A DNA stretch of 32,617 bases from Thiogranum sp. Lineage in GTDB: Bacteria; Pseudomonadota; Gammaproteobacteria; DSM-19610. Positions 8,009 through 14,411 of this stretch are shown in pieces. Both the position numbers and the translations under genes were made by a program. The notes under the pieces were generated by a model. That model searched no databases. It saw nothing but the letters and a program-made list of their open reading frames with translations, and was not told the origin of the DNA. Within the stretch, counting starts at the first letter, position 1. Each line of letters opens with the position of its first letter. The stretch covers positions 1-32,617 of the forward strand of contig JASBSN010000080.1 of assembly GCA_030148915.1 (NCBI GenBank), written 5' to 3'.

Positions 8009-9287
8009 ACCGCGCATCAAAATCACCGGCGGTCGCCTTCTCGACCCCCACAACCGCCTCGATGCCGAACTCGATCTGTGCATCGCCGAGGGTCGGATAG
8101 CCGCCATTGGCGACACCGATGACGATTTCAGCAGCGACGTTGAAATCGACGCCAGCGGCCTGTGCATCATTCCCGGGCTGATCGATCTGTGCGCACGGCT
8201 GCGCGAGCCGGGACTTGAGTTCAAGGCCAGCATCGACAGCGAGTGCCGCGCCGCCGCCGCAGGAGGTATTACAACGCTGTGCTGTCCACCGGATACCAAC
8301 CCGGTGATCGACACCCCCGCGGTGATTGAATTGATCCACCACCGCGCCCGCCAGGTAGGCGCCGCGCGGGTGGTCGGACTGGGCGCGCTGACGCACAACC
8401 TGGATGGCGTCCACCTTAGCGAGATGGCCGCGCTACAACAGGCCGGCTGCATCGGGGTCAGCAACGCACGTACGCCACTGGCCTCTACGCTCATCGAGCG
8501 CCGGGCTTTCGAGTACGCGGCGACCTTCGGCCTGACCGTTTATCTGCACGCCGACGACGCGGCGCTGTCCGCCAACGGCTGCCTGCACGAGGGCCGCGTC
8601 TCTACGCGGCTCGGCCTGCCGGGCATCCCCGAGGCCGCCGAGACGGTCGCCGTGGCCCGCGATCTGGCGCTGATTCAGCAGACCGGGGTGCGGGCCCACT
8701 TCGGCCGCCTCACCACCGAGCGCGCGGTGCGCATGGTGGCGCGCGCCCAGTTTGACGGCGTGCCGGTCAGCGCCGATGCGGCCATCCCCTACCTGTATCT
8801 GAGCGAACTGGATGCGGCTGATTTCGGCGGCGACTATCATTTTATGCCACCGCTGCGCACCCCTGAAGACCGCGACGGCCTGTTGCAAGGGCTGCGCAAC
8901 GCGACTCTGAGCGCAATTTGTTCTGACCACCAGCCGCACGAGGCCGACGCCAAGCTGGCCCCCTTCCCGGCCACCCAGCCGGGCGCCTCCGGGCTCGACT
9001 CGCTGCTCCCACTGACCCTTAAACTGGCGCAGGATGCTCACCTGCCACTGGCCGATGCCATTGCGCGCCTGACCTGCGGCCCGGCGCAGATTCTCAATCT
9101 GCCTTATGGCGAACTGGGCATCGGACGAGCCGCGGACATTTGCATCTTTGACCCCGGCGCCCTCTGGCGCCTGGACAGCGCCACTATGCACAGCCAGGGC
9201 AAGAACACCCCGTTCCGCGGCTGGGAAATGCCGGGCAAGGTGCGCTACACGCTGCGCGACGGCCTCATCATTTACAGCGGCGATTGA
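8001..9287 (+). CDS. pyrC': PyrC', inactive dihydroorotase-like partner of PyrB
   Basis: This 428-residue protein has the dihydroorotase amidohydrolase fold but lacks the metal site. Active enzymes carry DxHxHxR after the first strand; here the motif reads D62-L-C-A-R-L-R68, so both zinc-binding His are replaced by Cys64 and Arg66. The region that normally supplies another His ligand reads [11 protein letters not shown] instead of a TPHHL-type motif. The late SDHQPHE motif keeps its Asp. In Pseudomonas a similarly degenerate PyrC' is not catalytic but is needed to assemble active aspartate carbamoyltransferase. The 8-base overlap with pyrB fits that role. A true dihydroorotase should therefore be encoded elsewhere in the genome. 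Confidence 0.93.
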   Translation: MSKPRIKITGGRLLDPHNRLDAELDLCIAEGRIAAIGDTDDDFSSDVEIDASGLCIIPGLIDLCARLREPGLEFKASIDSECRAAAAGGITTLCCPPDTNPVIDTPAVIELIHHRARQVGAARVVGLGALTHNLDGVHLSEMAALQQAGCIGVSNARTPLASTLIERRAFEYAATFGLTVYLHADDAALSANGCLHEGRVSTRLGLPGIPEAAETVAVARDLALIQQTGVRAHFGRLTTERAVRMVARAQFDGVPVSADAAIPYLYLSELDAADFGGDYHFMPPLRTPEDRDGLLQGLRNATLSAICSDHQPHEADAKLAPFPATQPGASGLDSLLPLTLKLAQDAHLPLADAIARLTCGPAQILNLPYGELGIGRAADICIFDPGALWRLDSATMHSQGKNTPFRGWEMPGKVRYTLRDGLIIYSGD

Positions 9288-10174
9288 GCGTGAAACATCC
9301 TGCTCACCGGCACACCATCGAACTCGAAACGGCCACGGTGCTCTCGCACCAGGCCTGCGACGGCGAGCAGTATATTGTGCGGCTGCAGGCGCCGGGTTGC
9401 GCCGCCACCGCCAGAGCCGGGCAGTTCGTACACCTCAGTTGCGATCCGCAGTTGGCGATGCGCCGCCCGCTGTCGATCATGCGCGTCGACGCCAACGCGG
9501 GCTGGGTGGAATTGCTCTACAAAGCGCTGGGACAGGGCACCCGCCTGCTGGCCCAGCGCCGGGTAGGCGATACCCTCAGCCTGTTGGGGCCGATCGGGCG
9601 CCCTTTTGCGCCCGACCCGCTACGCCCGCGCGCGCTGTTGCTCGGGGGTGGAGTGGGCATGCCGCCGATGATTTTTCTGGCCGAGTCACTGCGCGCTAAC
9701 CGTGACTACGCCCCCCTGGTGCTGCTCGGTTCTGAAGTACCGTTCCCTTTCACCCGGCAGCCCTCGCGGATCATGGTCGCGGGGATACCCGAGGGCGTGA
9801 TCGGCTGCATGCCGTTGCTCGAGGACTGGGGTGTGGCCAGTCGGCTGGCCAGTGGGCAAGGTTATCCGGGTTGCTTTGAGGGCTACATCACCGATCTCGC
9901 CCGTAGCTGGCTGGAGACACTGGATGAGGCCGGCCGCCGGCAGGTGAGTGTGTATGGCTGCGGCCCGCATGCCATGCTTGAGGCGGTATCCCGATTGGCC
10001 GCCGAATACGACCTGCCCTGTCAGATATCGCTGGAGGAATACATGGCCTGCGCGGTCGGCGGCTGCGCGGGCTGCGTGGTTCAGGTGCAGACAACCGAAG
10101 GCCCGGCGATGAAACGCGTCTGCGTCGACGGGCCGGTGTTCGACGCTTATTCGGTGTTCAACACCGGCGCATAA
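9284..10174 (+). CDS. PyrK-like electron-transfer flavoprotein (dihydroorotate dehydrogenase B family)
   Basis: This protein of about 296 residues belongs to the ferredoxin-reductase-like family that includes PyrK, the subunit that passes electrons from dihydroorotate dehydrogenase 1B to NAD. It has the FAD-binding RRPLSI at residues 60-65 and a nucleotide-binding GGGVGMPP at 121-128. A C-terminal 2Fe-2S site has Cys256, Cys261, Cys264 and Cys280 (ACAVGGCAGCVV, then KRVCVDGPVFDA). The start may be the TTG at 9284, which overlaps the pyrC' stop, or the GTG at 9290, two residues later; neither has a clear ribosome site. No class 1B pyrD is in the window, so the electron partner is unknown. It ends 13 bases before the convergent pilU stop. 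Confidence 0.85.
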   Translation: MSVKHPAHRHTIELETATVLSHQACDGEQYIVRLQAPGCAATARAGQFVHLSCDPQLAMRRPLSIMRVDANAGWVELLYKALGQGTRLLAQRRVGDTLSLLGPIGRPFAPDPLRPRALLLGGGVGMPPMIFLAESLRANRDYAPLVLLGSEVPFPFTRQPSRIMVAGIPEGVIGCMPLLEDWGVASRLASGQGYPGCFEGYITDLARSWLETLDEAGRRQVSVYGCGPHAMLEAVSRLAAEYDLPCQISLEEYMACAVGGCAGCVVQVQTTEGPAMKRVCVDGPVFDAYSVFNTGA

Positions 10175-10187
10175 CCGGCTGGCCGCC

Positions 10188-11303
10188 TTAGGGCGACTCG
10201 ACCAGGGTCACGCCATCGAGGGCGCTGCTGGCGTCGACTTCATTGTCTTTGAGCTTGATCATCAGACGCACTTCATTGGCCGAATCGGCATAGTGTATTG
10301 CGTCGTCCTGGGTGATTTCGCCGTCGCGGTAGAGTTCGTAGAGCGCCTGGTCGAAAGTCTTCATACCCTGCTGGGTCGAGCGCTTCATTAAATCCTTGAG
10401 CTTATGAATCTCGCCCTTGCGGATCAGATCCGCGGCCAGCGGCGTGTTGAGCAGCACCTCAACGACGACCCGCCGCCCTTTGCCATCCGGAGTGGGTACG
10501 AGCTGTTGGGCAACGATCGCCTTCAGGTTCAGCGACAGATCCATCAACAATTGATCGCGGCGGTCTTCGGGAAAAAAGTTGATCATCCGGTCCATCGCCT
10601 GGTTGGCATTATTGGCGTGCAGCGTCGCCAGGCACAGATGGCCGGTTTCGGAAAACACAATCGCGTGATCCATGGTTTCGCGTGTGCGTACCTCGCCGAT
10701 CAGGATCACATCCGGCGCCTGGCGCAGGGTGTTTTTTAGCGCCACGTCGAACGACTCGGTGTCGATACCGACTTCGCGCTGGGTGACAATACAGCCGGCG
10801 TGCTGGTAGACGAACTCGATAGGATCCTCGATGGTGATGATATGCCCGGTGCTGTTGTGGTTACGGTAACCGATCATCGAGGCCAGCGACGTCGACTTAC
10901 CCGTGCCGGTGGCGCCGACGAAAATAATCAGACCACGCTTGGTCATCGCCAGGTTCTTGATAATCGGCGGCAGGTTCAACGAATCGACGGTCGGAATCTG
11001 CGTTTCGATGCGCCGCAAAACCATCCCGCAGTGATTACGCTGATAGAACGCACTGACGCGAAAGCGCCCGACACCCGGCGCGCTGATGGCGAAATTGCAC
11101 TCGTGGTGTTTTTCGAAACTCTGGCGCTGATCGGCGCTCATGACGCCGAACACCGCTTCGCGCACCGTATCCGGGGTCAGCGTCGATTGCGACACCGGTT
11201 TGATCCGGCCGTTGACTTTCATGCTGGGCGGCATGCCTGCGGTGATAAACAGATCCGATGCGCCCTTGTGCACCATCATTTTGAGTAAGGAACTGAAATC
11301 CAT
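10188..11303 (-). CDS. pilU: PilU, type IV pilus retraction ATPase
   Basis: PilU is a PilT-like hexameric ATPase at the pilus base that assists retraction. The 371-residue protein has the Walker A motif GATGTGKSTSLASM near residue 130, the Asp box IITIEDPIEFVYQ, Walker B DVILIGEVRTRETMDHA and the His box GHLCLATLHANNA. PilU-specific traits are the opening MDFSSLLKMMVHKGASDLF and an extended C-terminal tail past EITQDDAIHYADSANEVRL. An AGGTGAG site precedes the ATG. It follows pilT by 12 bases on the same strand, the standard pilTU order. Confidence 0.96.
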   Translation of the reverse strand: MDFSSLLKMMVHKGASDLFITAGMPPSMKVNGRIKPVSQSTLTPDTVREAVFGVMSADQRQSFEKHHECNFAISAPGVGRFRVSAFYQRNHCGMVLRRIETQIPTVDSLNLPPIIKNLAMTKRGLIIFVGATGTGKSTSLASMIGYRNHNSTGHIITIEDPIEFVYQHAGCIVTQREVGIDTESFDVALKNTLRQAPDVILIGEVRTRETMDHAIVFSETGHLCLATLHANNANQAMDRMINFFPEDRRDQLLMDLSLNLKAIVAQQLVPTPDGKGRRVVVEVLLNTPLAADLIRKGEIHKLKDLMKRSTQQGMKTFDQALYELYRDGEITQDDAIHYADSANEVRLMIKLKDNEVDASSALDGVTLVESP

Positions 11304-11315
11304 TATCTCACCTGT

Positions 11316-12353
11316 TCAGCGGAACATTTCTTTGTTCATGGCTTTGGACTTGGCATCGCTACGGCTGATCAACCCGCGGTCGACCAGATCCTGCAGGTTC
11401 TGATCGAGTGTCTGCATGCCCACCGCCTGGCCGGTCTGAATGGCCGAATACATCTGCGCCACTTTGTCCTCGCGGATCAGGTTGCGGATAGCCGGCGTAC
11501 CGATCATGATTTCGTGCGCCGCGATGCGTCCGCCGCCGGTTTTTTTCAGCAACGTCTGCGAAATCACCGCTCGCAGGGACTCCGAGAGCATGGAGCGCAC
11601 CATGGTTTTTTCCGCCGCCGGGAATACATCGATAATACGGTCGATGGTTTTGGCCGCCGAGCTGGTGTGCAGTGTGCCGAACACCAGATGCCCGGTCTCC
11701 GCCGCGGTCAGCGCCAGGCGAATGGTTTCCAGGTCGCGCATTTCACCGACCAGGATGATATCCGGATCCTCGCGCAACGCCGAGCGCAGCGCCTCATTGA
11801 ATCCGTGTGTATCACGGTGCACTTCGCGCTGGTTGACCAGACATTTCTTGCTTTCATGGACAAATTCGATCGGATCCTCGACGGTCAGGATGTGCTCGAA
11901 GCGCTCGTTGTTGACGTGGTCCATCATCGCCGCCAGCGTGGTCGATTTGCCCGAGCCGGTCGGACCGGTGACCAGCACAATGCCGCGCGGCTGATCGGCG
12001 ATGTCCTTGAAGTGTTTCGGACAGCCGAGTTCTTCCAGCGTCAGGATAGTCGAGGGAATGGTACGGAATACCCCGCCGGCGCCGCGGTTATGGTTGAACG
12101 CATTGACACGGAAGCGCGCCAGATTGGGGATTTCGAAGGAAAAATCCGTTTCCAGGAACTCCTCATAATCCTTGCGCTGCTTGTCGTTCATAATGTCGTA
12201 AATCAACCCATGAACGGTTTTGTGATCCAGTGCCGGTACGTTGATGCGGCGTATGTCGCCGTCGACGCGAATCATCGGCGGCAAGCCCGCCGAGATATGC
12301 AGGTCCGAGGCGTTGTTCTTGACGCTGAAGGCGAGTAACTCGGCAATATCCAT
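11316..12353 (-). CDS. pilT: PilT, type IV pilus twitching motor ATPase
   Basis: PilT powers pilus retraction. The 345-residue protein begins MDIAELLAFSVKNNASDLHISAGLPPMIRVDG, as PilT does. It carries Walker A GPTGSGKSTTLAAMMD near residue 130, the Asp box ILTVEDPIEFVHE, Walker B DIILVGEMRDLETIRLAL, the His box GHLVFGTLHTSSA and the C-terminal AIRNLIRE motif that is needed for retraction in homologues. An AAAAGGAAA ribosome site precedes the ATG. The gene is divergent from proC across about 211 bases. In many gammaproteobacteria yggS lies in this gap; here it does not. Confidence 0.97.
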   Translation of the reverse strand: MDIAELLAFSVKNNASDLHISAGLPPMIRVDGDIRRINVPALDHKTVHGLIYDIMNDKQRKDYEEFLETDFSFEIPNLARFRVNAFNHNRGAGGVFRTIPSTILTLEELGCPKHFKDIADQPRGIVLVTGPTGSGKSTTLAAMMDHVNNERFEHILTVEDPIEFVHESKKCLVNQREVHRDTHGFNEALRSALREDPDIILVGEMRDLETIRLALTAAETGHLVFGTLHTSSAAKTIDRIIDVFPAAEKTMVRSMLSESLRAVISQTLLKKTGGGRIAAHEIMIGTPAIRNLIREDKVAQMYSAIQTGQAVGMQTLDQNLQDLVDRGLISRSDAKSKAMNKEMFR

Positions 12354-12564
12354 GCGCGTTTCCTTTTAATAGCTTCCGGATTTTCATATCGTCCTTCCCG
12401 CCCGGAACTTAACCGCAAGACAGCTCCAAGCGGCACATTTCAGCGCAATCCGGGCAGCGATGCAAAAACCTCTCACGGCGCCGCGGCGGATGCCGGCGGG
12501 AGAGATGGCGCGGTCCCGGCTCATCGCTTGTGTCAGGCGTTTAAGTTCCTGTATTGTCTGCGCC
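12354..12564. promoter_or_regulatory. pilT/proC divergent intergenic region
   Basis: This 211-base region holds the start signals for pilT (minus) and proC (plus). On the plus strand TTGTGT (12528-12533) and TATTGT (12552-12557) stand 18 bases apart. This resembles a weak sigma-70 promoter whose start point would fall almost at the proC ATG. I see no remnant of yggS and no clear terminator. Confidence 0.3.
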
Positions 12565-13392
12565 ATGAATGATCCACGTATCGCTTTTGTCGGCGCGGGC
12601 AACATGACCCGCAGCCTGATCGGCGGACTGATAGCCGATGGCCGCAACCCCGCCCGCCTGTGTGTCTCAGACCCTGACACCCATCAGTTAAGCGCCGTGG
12701 CGAGCCGCTTCCAGGTGCATACCGATACCGACAATCAGCGGCTTACGGAAAACTGTGATGTCGTCGTGCTGGCCGTCAAACCGCAAGTGATGGCCACCGT
12801 CGCCCGCGCTCTGGGGCCCAGCGTGCAACACCGCCAGCCTCTGGTTATTTCCGTTGCCGCGGGCATCCGCACGGCAGACCTGGAGCGCTGGCTGGGCGGG
12901 CGCTGTGCGCTGGTACGTTGTATGCCCAATACGCCCGCCCTGGTGCAGAGCGGCGCCACCGCACTGTTTGCCACCGAGGGCGTTTCGCCCCCCCGGCGGG
13001 ATCTGGCCGAGAGCCTCCTACGCGCCGTGGGCCTCACCTTGTGGGTTGAGGACGAAGCGCTGATGGACGCCGTCACCGCAGTGTCGGGCAGTGGGCCGGC
13101 TTATTTCTTTTTGCTCATCGAGGCGCTGCAGGAGGCCGGTGAGGCGCTCGGCCTGGGGCGGAAAAGCGCCCGGCTGCTGGCCCTGCAGACTGCCTTCGGG
13201 GCGGCTAAAATGGCGCTGGAAAGCAGCGACGATGCCGCCATTCTGCGCCAGCGTGTCACCTCGCCCGGCGGCACCACACAAGCCGCTCTGGAGGTACTGG
13301 AATCCGGCGCCATGAAAGCGCTGTTGCAAAGCGCCGTGACAGCCGCGCGCGATCGATCCAGGGCTTTGGCACAACAACTCGGAGCCGACTGA
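12565..13392 (+). CDS. proC: Pyrroline-5-carboxylate reductase
   Basis: ProC reduces pyrroline-5-carboxylate to proline with NAD(P)H, the last step of proline synthesis. From the ATG at 12565 the protein has 275 residues and begins MNDPRIAFVGAGNMTRSLIGG, with the Rossmann GxGxM motif in the first 15 residues. Other family marks are the LAVKPQ stretch, RCMPNTPALVQSGATAL, the SGSGPAYFFLLIEAL motif near residue 170 and VTSPGGTTQAALEVLE near the end. A longer frame back to 12460 adds 35 residues that do not look like ProC. It shares one base with the yggT start (TGATG). Confidence 0.96.
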   Translation: MNDPRIAFVGAGNMTRSLIGGLIADGRNPARLCVSDPDTHQLSAVASRFQVHTDTDNQRLTENCDVVVLAVKPQVMATVARALGPSVQHRQPLVISVAAGIRTADLERWLGGRCALVRCMPNTPALVQSGATALFATEGVSPPRRDLAESLLRAVGLTLWVEDEALMDAVTAVSGSGPAYFFLLIEALQEAGEALGLGRKSARLLALQTAFGAAKMALESSDDAAILRQRVTSPGGTTQAALEVLESGAMKALLQSAVTAARDRSRALAQQLGAD

Positions 13393-13958
13393 TGGGCAGC
13401 ACCTACATCACCACCCCCGTTGAATTTCTCATCAATACGCTGTTCGGGCTTTATATCCTGGCGGTCATGCTGCGCTTCCTGCTGGCCCTCGTGCGCGCGG
13501 ATTTCTATAATCCGGTGAGCCAGTTTCTGGTCAAGGTAACCAACCCGCCGCTGAAACCCCTGCGCCGCGTGCTGCCGAGCATCGGCAAACTCGATACCAG
13601 CGCCCTGTTGCTGATGCTGGCCCTGCAGATGGCCTCGTTGGCTATCATCGCCTTGCTGCGCGGCGCCCAGCTGTCGCCGGGCGCGCTGGTGATTATCTCG
13701 CTGGCTGAACTCATCGGCCTGTTCCTCAACGTGCTGCTGTTTGCCATTCTCATCCAGGTCGTCATCAGCTGGGTCAACCCGGGCACCTATAACCCCGCCG
13801 TCGCGCTGCTCTACAGCCTGACCGAACCGGTGCTGGGGCCTTGTCGGCGCCTACTGCCGCCGATGGCCGGTATCGATCTGTCTCCCCTGGTGGCGCTGAT
13901 CGCCATCCAGCTGGTGAAAATGCTGCTGCTACCGCCCCTCTACGCGTTGGCCACCTGA
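13392..13958 (+). CDS. yggT: YggT family membrane protein
   Basis: This is a 188-residue integral membrane protein of the YggT family, with two similar halves and about four membrane helices. Each half shows the helix-then-loop pattern LRFLLALVRADFYNPVSQFLVKVTNPPLKPLRRVLPS and VVISWVNPGTYNPAVALLYSLTEPVLGPCRRLLPP (given here as overlapping family features around residues 22-58 and 120-156). Family members have been linked to osmotic stress and cell division, but no firm biochemical role is known. The proC-yggT pairing is widespread. Its TGA stop at 13956-13958 is followed at once, in the same frame, by the DUF167 gene. Confidence 0.93.
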   Translation: MGSTYITTPVEFLINTLFGLYILAVMLRFLLALVRADFYNPVSQFLVKVTNPPLKPLRRVLPSIGKLDTSALLLMLALQMASLAIIALLRGAQLSPGALVIISLAELIGLFLNVLLFAILIQVVISWVNPGTYNPAVALLYSLTEPVLGPCRRLLPPMAGIDLSPLVALIAIQLVKMLLLPPLYALAT

Positions 13959-14249
13959 CTGTCCGCCGCCTGGTACCACTGGCAGGGCACCGCCCTGATC
14001 CTCCACCTGCGAGTCCAGCCGCGGGCCTGCCGCACCGAAATCGCCGGTGTCTATGGACAGCAGCTGAAAATCCGCCTGGCAGCTCCCCCCGTTGACGGCA
14101 AGGCAAACCAGACGCTATTGAAATTTATAGCGAAACTTTGCCGTGTCGCGCCCGGGCAGGTCACCCTTCTGAGCGGCGACAGCGGACGCGATAAGCGTAT
14201 TCGCATCGACCAGCCGCGCTCGCTGCCCGAAGGAATCACGCCCCCCTGA
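13959..14249 (+). CDS. DUF167/YggU family protein with a CTG start
   Basis: A 96-residue frame without ATG, GTG or TTG start encodes a clear DUF167 protein. It shows LHLRVQPRACRTEIAGVYGQ near residues 15-34, then LKIRLAAPPVDGKANQTLLKFIA and a C-terminal SGDSGRDKRIRID. All the family's conserved positions are present from the very first codons. Its first codon CTG (13959) lies directly after the yggT stop and in the same frame. No usable standard start exists nearby, so translation must begin at CTG or another near-cognate codon, or continue through the yggT TGA to give a YggT-DUF167 fusion. The family's function is not known. Sequence identity as DUF167 is clear; the start is inferred. Confidence 0.82.
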   Translation: MSAAWYHWQGTALILHLRVQPRACRTEIAGVYGQQLKIRLAAPPVDGKANQTLLKFIAKLCRVAPGQVTLLSGDSGRDKRIRIDQPRSLPEGITPP

Positions 14250-14311
14250 GGGCTCGTTGCGAGCTCCGGCCGGCCTGTCTCACACATTCGCTAACCCATT
14301 AATAAACAGAC

Positions 14312-14338
14312 TAAAGAGTGAAGCTTAGTGGCCGCTAG
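14312..14338 (+). promoter_or_regulatory. Possible sigma-28 (FliA) promoter
   Basis: TAAA at 14312-14315 is followed after exactly 15 bases by GCCGCTAG at 14331-14338. The FliA consensus is TAAA, 15 bases, GCCGATAA, so all of the -35 core and six of eight -10 positions match at the right spacing. It lies about 70 bases before the dynamin-like GTPase, on the coding strand. No flagellar gene is present in the window, so chance is possible. Confidence 0.35.
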
Positions 14339-14348
14339 GACGGTGGAT

Positions 14349-14411
14349 ATGCATGACTTCAGCCCGAAACCGTGGGCTGAAAAAACCACCGACCGGGACA
14401 CAGTCGCATGA
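14349..14411 (+). CDS. Possible 20-codon leader frame before the GTPase
   Basis: An ATG at 14349 opens a 20-codon frame (MHDFSPKPWAEKTTDRDTVA) whose TGA overlaps the GTPase ATG in an ATGA arrangement. An AGGA stretch lies about ten bases before it, a better ribosome site than the one before the GTPase. An inverted repeat (TTCAGCCC / GGGCTGAA) lies inside it. It could couple translation to the GTPase, or be chance. Confidence 0.22.
   Translation: MHDFSPKPWAEKTTDRDTVA

Noticed and set aside
7160-8494. Long minus-strand frame across pyrB and pyrC'
   Set aside because: It spans two real genes on the other strand and has no recognisable domain.
12395-12440. Possible sigma-54 promoter for pilT on the minus strand (TTGGAGC then TTGCGG)
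   Set aside because: The distance between the GG and GC elements is one base too short and the flanking match is poor.
14357-14380. TTCAGCCC/GGGCTGAA hairpin as a terminator before the GTPase
   Set aside because: On the plus strand it is followed by A residues, not T. On the minus strand the T run precedes the stem. It does not fit an intrinsic terminator in either direction.
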